A stretch of DNA of 13,099 nt. Origin: Desulfocapsa sp. Lineage in GTDB: Bacteria; Desulfobacterota; Desulfobulbia; Desulfobulbales; Desulfocapsaceae. The stretch covers positions 1-13,099 of the forward strand of contig DYDK01000021.1 in the NCBI GenBank assembly GCA_020717935.1, in the 5' to 3' direction. Position numbers and translations under genes: made by a program. The notes under the pieces were generated by a model. That model saw nothing but the letters and a program-made list of their open reading frames with translations. It was not told where the DNA came from and ran no database searches. Shown here piece after piece: positions 7,336-13,099 of this stretch (position 1 is the stretch's first letter; the number at the start of each line of letters is the position of its first letter).

Positions 7336-8517
7336 ATGAATGCCAATGAAACTGCGGCCCCGCGGCGAAAAATAATGATAAGCGCTGGCGAGGCCTCCGG
7401 CGATCTACATGGGGCCAGGCTGGTACAGGCCATGCGACAGGAGGATGCGAACCTCTTTTTCTGTGGCATGGGGTCGCGGGAGATGAAGGCCGCCGGTGTG
7501 GAAATCCTCTTTGACGCGAGTAAAATAGCGGTGGTCGGGGTGGTGGAAGTGGTGTCGGTGCTGGCCGATATTCTTCGGGCCAAAAGCATTCTGACTCGGC
7601 AGATGCGGGGGGATCGTCCTGACCTCCTTATTCTTATAGATTTTCCTGATTTTAATCTGATGCTCGCGCGCGCGGCGAAAAAATGCGGCATTCCGGTTTT
7701 TTACTATATCAGTCCCCAGGTCTGGGCCTGGCGGACGGGCAGGGTGAAAACCATGGCCCGGCTGGTGGCGAGTATTGGTGTTATTCTTCCCTTTGAGGAG
7801 TCTTTTTATCGCCGCCGAGGGGTGCCGGCCCACTTTGTTGGTCATCCCTTGCTCGATTCGGTGAAGGTCGGCAGGGATAGGCAGTCCTTTTGCGATCAGT
7901 ATGGGATTGATCCCCGCCATACGATAATCGGATTGTTGCCAGGCAGTCGCCGCAAAGAGATTGCGAACCTGCTCCCTGATTTCCTGGATGCCGCCATGAT
8001 GCTTCGGGACAAGTATGCAAAGGAGCTCGTCTTTGTGCTGCCGGTTGCGTCTACGATCTCGGATGAAATCCTGCAAAACAGCGGCCTCGCGGCCTGTTCG
8101 GGGCGGATTAATATCAAACTCATCCATGAAAATCGCTATGATATGATGGCTGCCTGTGATGCAGTGGTCGCTGCTTCCGGCACTGTCACTCTGGAGCTGG
8201 CGATTCTTGATGTGCCGATGGTGGTGGTGTACAAGGTGGACCCTTGTACCTATTTTTTAGGTCGTCTGTTGATCCGCCACATGCCGTTATTTTCGCTGGT
8301 CAATCTGATTGCCGAAGGGCCGATCGTCCCTGAGCTTCTGCAGGATGAGGTGACACCAGGCCGGATTGAGACCGAGCTTGCCCGCCTGCTTTTTGATGAA
8401 CAGGTCGAAAGAGAGATGCGCAAAGGTTTGGCCGCCGTGCGCGCCAGACTTGGCGGTCCGGGGGCCTCGAAGCGGGCCGCTGGCTTGGCCTTAAAGCTCT
8501 TGGTGGCTCAGGGATAG
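7336..8517 (+). CDS. lpxB: Lipid-A-disaccharide synthase LpxB
   Basis: Inverting GT19 glycosyltransferase that joins UDP-2,3-diacylglucosamine and lipid X to form the lipid A disaccharide at the inner face of the cytoplasmic membrane. At 393 residues it is close to the E. coli enzyme (382). Hallmarks in order are SAGEASGDLHG (16-26), GMGSREM (44-50), IDFPDFN (101-107, holding the conserved Asp), YYISPQVWAWR (123-133), FVGHPL (167-172), LLPGSRRKEI near 200, and the C-terminal ASGTVTLELA, the UDP-sugar binding segment. It lies 14 nt after the oxidoreductase, so the two are almost certainly cotranscribed. The usual lpxD-fabZ-lpxA genes are not upstream; the neighbour there is the TPR gene, so the lipid A cluster is partial or split. 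ATG 7336 follows a purine-rich AAAGAAAG. A later ATG at 7375 would remove only leader residues. Confidence 0.96.
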   Translation: MNANETAAPRRKIMISAGEASGDLHGARLVQAMRQEDANLFFCGMGSREMKAAGVEILFDASKIAVVGVVEVVSVLADILRAKSILTRQMRGDRPDLLILIDFPDFNLMLARAAKKCGIPVFYYISPQVWAWRTGRVKTMARLVASIGVILPFEESFYRRRGVPAHFVGHPLLDSVKVGRDRQSFCDQYGIDPRHTIIGLLPGSRRKEIANLLPDFLDAAMMLRDKYAKELVFVLPVASTISDEILQNSGLAACSGRINIKLIHENRYDMMAACDAVVAASGTVTLELAILDVPMVVVYKVDPCTYFLGRLLIRHMPLFSLVNLIAEGPIVPELLQDEVTPGRIETELARLLFDEQVEREMRKGLAAVRARLGGPGASKRAAGLALKLLVAQG

Positions 8518-8653
8518 GCTTCTTTTGCGGAATTATCCGCCTCAAGGAAGCGATATCGGTCGTGGCTACGAATCCTGAAGTATTGGATTCTTAAGCAACA
8601 TTGCTCTCTTGGGGGAAAGCTCTCCCTGTTTTCATTTTGGGTTTGCTTCAAAC

Positions 8654-8682
8654 TTGACATGGCGTTCACGGGCATATATAAC
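8654..8682 (+). promoter_or_regulatory. Sigma70-type promoter for the Roadblock genes
   Basis: A perfect TTGACA (8654-8659) is separated by 17 bp from TATAAC (8677-8682), a near-consensus -10. Transcription would start near 8689 and give a leader of about 45 nt before ATG 8734, with AAGG at 8720-8723 as a modest ribosome site. It sits in the 216-bp gap after lpxB, in the right orientation to make the Roadblock genes a separate transcription unit. Confidence 0.7.
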
Positions 8683-8733
8683 TCAATCATTATCGTTCCT
8701 TAATGATGCAATCTTTTTCAAGGTAAAGTTCTC

Positions 8734-9429
8734 ATGAATCATGACTTGTTTCTTGCCGATATTGTCACCAGTATGCCGGCAATCGGCGGTGCTTTTCTCT
8801 TTAGTCCCCGAGATGGCGTTCTCGCTACCCATTCCGGGAATGCGAGCGTTTCTTTTAACTCGCTGGCGGTGGCGGGAAAGATGGCCGCTGTTGCGGTGCT
8901 GGCCTCAAATCAATTTCAGGATCTTACCCAGCTCCAGGTAAGTTTTGACACTCTTATCCTCTCTGGTCGCTTGCTTCCCGATGGGAATTGGCTCTGCCTC
9001 CTCTATACCCCCGATTTATCGGTCGGTATGATTCGGATGGCCTTGCAGATCGCCTTGAATAACAGCGCACAGGGGCATCATGACGAAACTTCCCCAGCCC
9101 CACCGCCAGTGCAGGAGGCACCCGTTGCGGAACAGCTTCCGCCTCAAGAGGCGCCTCGCGCGGAGATTGCGGTTGATACGGATGCCTTGCTTGCCCCGGG
9201 AGCGCCCTTGGCAGCGATTTTGAATGCCCTTCAGGGTGGGCTGGCCCATTGTATTGGTCCAGTGGCGGCTCCTGTCTTTCATGAACTTTTGGTCGCTTGG
9301 TGTCAAAAGCACACTCCTTCAACCGAGACCATGAAGCACCTCATTACTCTTATCGAAGAAGAAATTGACGACGAGAAGAGCGTGAAGGAATTTCACAATA
9401 AAATCAAAAATATCTTGCCACAGGAGTAA
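8734..9429 (+). CDS. Roadblock/LC7-domain protein with C-terminal helical domain
   Basis: A 231-residue protein in three parts. Residues 1 to about 112 read like a Roadblock/LC7 fold (MglB family): a strand GAFLFSPRDGVLATH, a long helix around 40-60, and the closing strands and helix LILSGRLLPDGNWLCLLY to MIRMALQIAL. Residues about 113-150 are a Pro/Ala/Glu-rich linker. The last 80 residues are helical with HCIGPVAAPVF, resembling a small helical domain that I recall behind kinase or receiver domains in other bacteria (DUF8082-like; from memory). Roadblock proteins commonly bind and regulate small Ras-like GTPases, as MglB does MglA. A second Roadblock gene follows 4 nt later, so the two probably pair. 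No GTPase gene is in the window. A strong promoter lies upstream. Function is inferred from fold only. Confidence 0.72.
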   Translation: MNHDLFLADIVTSMPAIGGAFLFSPRDGVLATHSGNASVSFNSLAVAGKMAAVAVLASNQFQDLTQLQVSFDTLILSGRLLPDGNWLCLLYTPDLSVGMIRMALQIALNNSAQGHHDETSPAPPPVQEAPVAEQLPPQEAPRAEIAVDTDALLAPGAPLAAILNALQGGLAHCIGPVAAPVFHELLVAWCQKHTPSTETMKHLITLIEEEIDDEKSVKEFHNKIKNILPQE

Positions 9430-9433
9430 GCCC

Positions 9434-9778
9434 ATGGCCTCAGCCAAAGATTTTGCCAGACTGGAACAGATCAATGGGATTGCCCGGTATATTCTGGCTC
9501 GTAGCGATGGGCAGGTGCTCAGTCAGAACCGTAACGGGAGTACGGAAGATGCGCTCCTGTTTGCTTCGCTGATTGCTCATTGTGGTGTCAAGTGTGATGC
9601 CATGGCCACTGATATGAGCGGGAATCGGTATATTCATCTCAGCATTGAGCGGGAATCGGGGAATGATTTGCTGGTGTTTTCATTGGGTCAATTCTACCTC
9701 GGTGTTTTCAAAGATGCGGACAGTGATCGACAGACAGTGATTGATAATGTGATCTATTTTCTCAAAAATCTTTCGTGA
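9434..9778 (+). CDS. Small Roadblock/LC7-like protein
   Basis: A 114-residue protein that is about one Roadblock/LC7 domain long. It opens with a helix (FARLEQINGIARYIL), then a strand and turn (ILARSDGQVLSQ), a helix (EDALLFASLIAHCGVKC), three strands (YIHLSIER, DLLVFSLGQFYLGVF) and a final helix (VIDNVIYFLKNL), which is the Roadblock order. Its AGGAG ribosome site (9422-9426) overlaps the stop codon of the upstream gene and the spacing is 7 nt, so translation is likely coupled. This supports a heteromeric complex of the two proteins, possibly acting on a small GTPase encoded elsewhere. It could also be a profilin-like relative of the fold; sequence alone does not decide. Confidence 0.68.
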   Translation: MASAKDFARLEQINGIARYILARSDGQVLSQNRNGSTEDALLFASLIAHCGVKCDAMATDMSGNRYIHLSIERESGNDLLVFSLGQFYLGVFKDADSDRQTVIDNVIYFLKNLS

Positions 9779-9953
9779 TTCTCTGCTCGCTTGCCTTCGC
9801 GTTCCGTTCCCATCTTGATCGGGAAAGGAAACAACATCCCCGTTTCCATGTGTCCCGTAGGAAATGTCCTTGGTGGACGGTTCACAGGAACCAGAAATCC
9901 GTTAAGCCGTTGTTCAAAAATAACGTATATTTTTTAGTCTCATGAACGGCGTA

Positions 9954-10005
9954 AGGGGCCGTAAAGAAATGGATAGAAAGTAGAGGTTATTTCTTAACGG
10001 CCCCT
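9954..10005 (+). promoter_or_regulatory. Strong hairpin in the nnr leader
   Basis: Arms 9954-9970 and 9989-10005 pair at 16 of 17 positions around an 18-nt loop. The hairpin ends 24 nt before ATG 10030. No T-run follows, so it is not a classical intrinsic terminator. An upstream CCGTTAAG (9899-9906) is a perfect complement to CTTAACGG (9993-10000) inside the 3' arm, so two mutually exclusive pairings are possible. It could be an RNA regulatory structure, a protein-binding palindrome or a small repeat element. Confidence 0.45.
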
Positions 10006-10029
10006 AAGTTGATGACTTGGTTGCGCATT

Positions 10030-11628
10030 ATGAAACTTCCTTTTGCACATGAAATGCGGGAGATTGACCGTTGTGCCATTGAGGACTATGGGATTCCAGG
10101 AATCGTCCTCATGGAAAACGCTGGTCTGGGCACTGTTCTCATGATGGAAAGGGAATTGGGCACGGCGGTAGACAGTTTTGCCTTGATTCTCGTGGGCCCG
10201 GGGAATAATGGCGGAGATGGTTTGGTGATAGGGCGGCACCTGCACCAGAGAGGGTGCGAACCGGTCTTTGTCTTTGTCGTTGCGCCGCAATCCCTGCAAG
10301 GGGATGCGGCCCGCAATGTCCGCATTGTTCAAGCGCTCGATCTTCCTCTCTTTATTTTCGATTCTTCAGAAGCTGTGCAGTCGCTTTCGGCCTTGGTGAC
10401 GAACCTTCGTAGTGGCGGAAAGCCCTGTTATGCCATTGTGGATGCCCTCTTGGGCACGGGGCTGACCAGAGAGATAAACGGTCATATCGCTGAGTTGATT
10501 GGTCTTATCAATACCGAAGCATGGGCCTCCGCTATCCCCAAGGTGGCGGTGGATATTCCTTCGGGGCTCAATGCCGACACCGGCTTGTTTCAAGGGGCCT
10601 GTATTCGTGCCGATCATACGGCCACATACAGCTGTGCCAAGCCCGGGCAACTGCTGGAAGGTGGTCGAGATGTGTGTGGCCGCTTGCATATCCTTGATAT
10701 TGGTATTCCCCCTGCGGTATTCACTGCGCTGGCTATTCAGCAGAAGGCTGTGACTGCCCGAACCGTTGCCTTGTCCCTTGCTCGCATTCGCCGTTCATCC
10801 CTATCTCATAAGGGAAATAACGGCCATCTGCTGGTAATAGCCGGTTCCCTTGGCAAGACCGGAGCTGCCATTTTGAGTGTCAAAGGCGCTCTTCGCAGTG
10901 GCTGCGGTTTGGTAAGCCTGTGTTGTCCTCATGATCTGAACGCCATTTTTGAGACCAGCCTGGTTGAGGCGATGACCATTCCCCTGGCAACGGCTCATTC
11001 GGCAACAGGTATGGAGTCGGTGCTCGCAATCGAGCAGCATCTGGCCGGCAAAAGGGCCGTTGTCCTGGGACCGGGCATTGGCCTGACCGAGGCTACGGTC
11101 CAGCTTGTTCTGCATCTGTATCAAACGGTGCCATTGCCAATGGTGCTTGATGCTGATGCCTTAAGCATTCTGGCTCATCATAAAGATCAGATGCAGGCCC
11201 CGCCCGGACCGAGAATCTTTACTCCTCATCCTGGTGAGATGGCAAGGATGCTTGGCGTTTCGGTGGCCACCATTCAGCACGACCGAATTGGGGCTGCTTC
11301 CTCAGCCTGTCAGCTTTTTGATCGGGAGGCAGGGCAGTGTACGGTCATTCTCAAGGGCGCCGGCACCGTTATTGCGTCGTCCAGAGGTCAAATCTGGATC
11401 AATACCAGCGGTAATCCTGGCATGGCCACCGGTGGGATGGGTGATGTGCTGAGCGGGATTATCGGGGCCCTTATCTGTCAGGGCCTTGATCCGCAAGAGG
11501 CTGCCTGTGCGGCTGTTTATCTGCATGGAGTGGCAGGAGACAGCGAGTGGGAACGCGTTGGTATTGGATATACGGCAAGTGAGCTTGCCGATGCTTTGCC
11601 CCAGAGTATACAACAATTCAATTCATGA
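10030..11628 (+). CDS. nnr: Bifunctional NAD(P)H-hydrate epimerase / ADP-dependent (S)-NAD(P)H-hydrate dehydratase
   Basis: Metabolite repair enzyme. The N-terminal half interconverts R and S forms of hydrated NAD(P)H, and the C-terminal half dehydrates the S form with ADP to restore NAD(P)H. The epimerase part (about 1-215, YjeF_N) shows YGIPGIVLMENAG (20-32), VGPGNNGGDGLVIGRHL (55-71) and VDIPSGLNADTG. The dehydratase part (about 240-525, ribokinase-like) shows GSLGKTGAAILS, LDADAL, FTPHPGEMARMLG, ILKGAGTVIA and the GNPGMATGGMGDVLSG loop with catalytic Asp472. At 532 residues it is a normal bacterial fusion. I chose ATG 10030 because the family starts MKLPFAHEMREID; ATG 10012 and TTG 10009 are in frame but neither has a better ribosome site. 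It heads an apparent operon with the CBS and darP genes, and a hairpin lies just upstream. Confidence 0.95.
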   Translation: MKLPFAHEMREIDRCAIEDYGIPGIVLMENAGLGTVLMMERELGTAVDSFALILVGPGNNGGDGLVIGRHLHQRGCEPVFVFVVAPQSLQGDAARNVRIVQALDLPLFIFDSSEAVQSLSALVTNLRSGGKPCYAIVDALLGTGLTREINGHIAELIGLINTEAWASAIPKVAVDIPSGLNADTGLFQGACIRADHTATYSCAKPGQLLEGGRDVCGRLHILDIGIPPAVFTALAIQQKAVTARTVALSLARIRRSSLSHKGNNGHLLVIAGSLGKTGAAILSVKGALRSGCGLVSLCCPHDLNAIFETSLVEAMTIPLATAHSATGMESVLAIEQHLAGKRAVVLGPGIGLTEATVQLVLHLYQTVPLPMVLDADALSILAHHKDQMQAPPGPRIFTPHPGEMARMLGVSVATIQHDRIGAASSACQLFDREAGQCTVILKGAGTVIASSRGQIWINTSGNPGMATGGMGDVLSGIIGALICQGLDPQEAACAAVYLHGVAGDSEWERVGIGYTASELADALPQSIQQFNS

Positions 11629-11638
11629 GGAGGTTATT

Positions 11639-12088
11639 ATGCTCATCGCACGAGATATTATGAGTCGTGAAGTCATTACTATTCAAGATCAGGCAACCGT
11701 GAAAGAGCTGGCTCAGATTTTATCAATCCACCAAATAAGCGGGGTGCCAGTTCTTGATGCCGATGGCAAAATTGTGGGTGTGGTTACGGAGAGCGACCTT
11801 ATTTTTCAGACGAAAAAAGTGCATATTCCCACGGTTATCACCATCCTTGATGCTGTTTTCTATCTGGAAAAGCCCGACAAAATGAAAGACGAAATGAAAA
11901 AAATGGTCGGGGCCAAGGTCAGAGATATTCTCACCAGCACTCCCATCACCGTAACCGAAGAGACCCCTTTGGATGAAATCGCCACCATCATGGCAGAAAA
12001 AAATGTCCATACCTTGCCTGTGGTCAATGGCGAGGTTCTGGTTGGGGTGATTGGCAAAAAGGATATTATCAGGACTTTGATTGATTAA
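11639..12088 (+). CDS. Two-CBS-domain protein
   Basis: A 149-residue protein made of little more than a CBS (Bateman) pair: CBS1 at about 7-62 (MSREVITIQDQATVKELAQIL ... ISGVPVLDADGKIVGVVTESDL) and CBS2 at about 92-147 (ILTSTPITVTEETPLDEIATIM ... VHTLPVVNGEVLVGVIGKKDI). The pair usually binds adenine nucleotides such as AMP, ATP or SAM and senses cell energy state. A linker of about 30 residues, rich in charged and Met residues, separates the domains. No catalytic domain is attached, so it probably acts on a partner. A strong AGGAGG (11628-11633) overlaps the nnr stop codon and sits 5 nt before ATG 11639, which fixes the start although the frame is open further upstream, and implies coupled translation with nnr. 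The partner is not identified. Confidence 0.9.
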   Translation: MLIARDIMSREVITIQDQATVKELAQILSIHQISGVPVLDADGKIVGVVTESDLIFQTKKVHIPTVITILDAVFYLEKPDKMKDEMKKMVGAKVRDILTSTPITVTEETPLDEIATIMAEKNVHTLPVVNGEVLVGVIGKKDIIRTLID

Positions 12089-12104
12089 AACAGGGAAACA
12101 ATGA

Positions 12105-12677
12105 ATGGATGAAATAATCAGTAAATCCGAACAGAAACGACGATTCAAACGGATAGAAGATGTGGCTGAGGAGATCACCGAGCTTACCGACAAAGATCTC
12201 AAGGTCTTTCCTGATGATAACGACGAGATTCGTGTCGAAATCAAGACCATCCGCAATTTAAGCGGCGGTACCCGCAAGCGGCAGGTGAAGCATCTGGCCA
12301 AACTTCTTCGTCAAAGTCCGTCCCTGGATGCTATTTATGAATTTCTCAGCCGCAGGAAAGGTTCACAACTCAAGGAGAAAACCCAACTCCACGAGGCTGA
12401 GCATCTACGGGATATCATGATTAACGAGGCCGTGGAAGACCAGCAGCAGTGCCGTTCCCTGCAAAAAGCATGGGAGCCGGACTGGAAAAGTGAGATCATG
12501 GGTCTGGCCGTGGCAAAATACCCGGGTCTTGACGAAGAGACCCTGCGCAAGGCCGTGTATCAATTCGTGCAGAGTCGCAATAAACTCTATTACCGCGAAC
12601 TCTTTCGTATCATCAAGGCAGCCATTGACCAGTTCGAGATGGAAAAACGGGCTGCAGGAGCAGCAACGGCCCTCTGA
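12105..12677 (+). CDS. darP: DarP/YjgA (DUF615) ribosome-associated protein
   Basis: A 190-residue member of the DUF615 family. In E. coli DarP (YjgA) binds late pre-50S particles and helps 23S rRNA peptidyl-transferase centre maturation. The family signature is at the N-terminus: SKSEQKRRFKRIEDVAEEITELTDKDL, then a helix with 'TRKRQVKHLAKLLRQ', matching the KSEIKR...LGKMLR pattern of E. coli YjgA. The C-terminal half keeps the expected order LHEAEHLRDIMI, YPGLDEETLRKAV and a final YYRELFRIIKAAI helix. The protein is highly charged with no membrane segment. ATG 12105 is preceded by AGGG at 12092-12095; an ATG 4 nt earlier (12101) closes after three codons. It lies 16 nt after the CBS gene and ends the apparent nnr operon. 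No neighbour is ribosome-related, so the grouping looks like convenience rather than pathway. Confidence 0.87.
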   Translation: MDEIISKSEQKRRFKRIEDVAEEITELTDKDLKVFPDDNDEIRVEIKTIRNLSGGTRKRQVKHLAKLLRQSPSLDAIYEFLSRRKGSQLKEKTQLHEAEHLRDIMINEAVEDQQQCRSLQKAWEPDWKSEIMGLAVAKYPGLDEETLRKAVYQFVQSRNKLYYRELFRIIKAAIDQFEMEKRAAGAATAL

Positions 12678-12706
12678 TTTTTCTGTCTCAACGAATCTCT
12701 CGCGGT

Positions 12707-12723
12707 GGAGGGTTTTCCCCTCC
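12707..12723 (+). terminator. Weak possible terminator after darP
   Basis: GGAGGG (12707-12712) and CCCTCC (12718-12723) form a perfect 6-bp GC-rich stem around a TTTTC loop, 29 nt after the darP stop codon. No T-run follows, so this is at best a weak or factor-dependent terminator. I see nothing else in the 134-nt gap before the opposing gene. Confidence 0.25.
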
Positions 12724-12811
12724 TCTATGCCTCTATTGAAAACCCGCCTCAACAGGCAATATCCCCCTATGAATCGTTATAACAGACCTCGTAAACAACA
12801 TGCCAAAAGCG

Positions 12812-13099
12812 TCATTTTTTTTGGACATTTGTTATTGGCTCTTCGCCGACCTCAACGACTAGCCATTTTCCGGCTGGAGTGCGTGCTCCGAGATTTGTCA
12901 ATTTGCGACAAAGCAGCTCTTGTGCACATCTGCGCCTTGGTTGTTGCAGCGGCTCAAGTCGTACCGTAACTTCAGTCTTGGTTGACTTGATCCAGCCATG
13001 ACAATTTGTGATTGCATAAAACAGATCCACCAGCTCATTTTCCTCAACACAATGCGGGCGGAGCCAGTCCACCATCTGCTTTCGGGCATTCCAGACAGA
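12812..13099 (-). CDS. C-terminal part of a - strand protein, probably a transposase (partial)
   Basis: A - strand frame is open from the right edge of the window to a TGA at 12814-12812, giving the last 95 residues of a longer protein. An ATG at 13075 exists but has no ribosome site and is probably internal, because the frame continues to the window edge. The tail has the pattern VTVRLEPLQQP ... LCRKLTNLGARTPAGKWLVVEVGE, which resembles the region after the catalytic core in some DDE transposases. This is from memory of similar tails and is not certain. It faces the nnr-darP operon. Whether it is intact, and whether it belongs to an insertion sequence with terminal repeats, cannot be judged from this window. 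Confidence 0.45.
   Translation of the reverse strand, partial: SVWNARKQMVDWLRPHCVEENELVDLFYAITNCHGWIKSTKTEVTVRLEPLQQPRRRCAQELLCRKLTNLGARTPAGKWLVVEVGEEPITNVQKK

Noticed and set aside
8518..8551. Bulged hairpin (GCTTC/GAAGC with GCGGA/TCCGC) after lpxB as a terminator
   Set aside because: The helix is interrupted and no T-run follows. It may help end lpxB transcription, but the sequence does not show it.
9802..9830. Hairpin after the second Roadblock gene as an intrinsic terminator
   Set aside because: The stem TTCC/TTCCC with GGGAA/GGAA has an internal mismatch, a 9-nt loop and no T-run, so the support is too weak.
9879..9892. GGTTC-ACAG-GAACC stem-loop as part of a known riboswitch
   Set aside because: It is a perfect 5-bp stem, but the flanking sequence does not match c-di-GMP, fluoride or other aptamers that I could recall.

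Overview
The window looks like chromosomal DNA of a Gram-negative bacterium, because it carries lpxB for lipid A synthesis. The mix of RtcB, a Gfo/Idh/MocA oxidoreductase directly before lpxB, paired Roadblock/LC7 proteins and fused NnrE/NnrD is what I would expect in Desulfobacterota, perhaps a Desulfobulbaceae-like sulfate reducer. That placement is inference from gene content; no rRNA or other marker is present. All confident genes are on the + strand. Only a partial gene at the right edge is on the - strand.

Layout. 111-1304: rtcB, an RNA ligase. 1305-1677: gene-poor gap. 1678-4947: a single-chain restriction-modification enzyme with an N-terminal PD-(D/E)xK nuclease, an N6-adenine methyltransferase and a type ISP-like C-terminal region. 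It has an AT-rich stretch in its presumed specificity part and a palindromic repeat inserted in frame. 4948-5364: no convincing gene, but three kinds of repeat packed together (a 15-bp-arm hairpin, a ~214-bp element bounded by near-perfect inverted repeats, and a heptamer tandem array). 5365-6309: a protein with a cysteine-rich N-terminus and TPRs. 6335-7321 and 7336-8517: the oxidoreductase and lpxB, a tight lipid A pair.

8654-8682: a good sigma70-type promoter, which probably drives two consecutive Roadblock/LC7 genes (8734-9429 and 9434-9778). No small GTPase partner lies in the window. 9779-10029: a spacer with a strong 17-bp-arm hairpin just before the next gene. 10030-12677: a compact apparent operon of nnr (NAD(P)H-hydrate epimerase/dehydratase), a two-CBS-domain protein, and darP (YjgA/DUF615, 50S assembly). 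12812-13099: the C-terminal end of a - strand reading frame that resembles a transposase tail and runs off the window.

Most genes are housekeeping or metabolic repair. The accessory character is concentrated between about 1.3 and 5.4 kb (restriction-modification gene plus repeats) and at the right edge. I do not see a clearly new defence or signalling system. The items most worth a second look are the palindromic repeat translated inside the restriction-modification protein, the mosaic composition of its specificity region, the structured element at 5095-5308, the Roadblock gene pair, and the hairpin leader before nnr.
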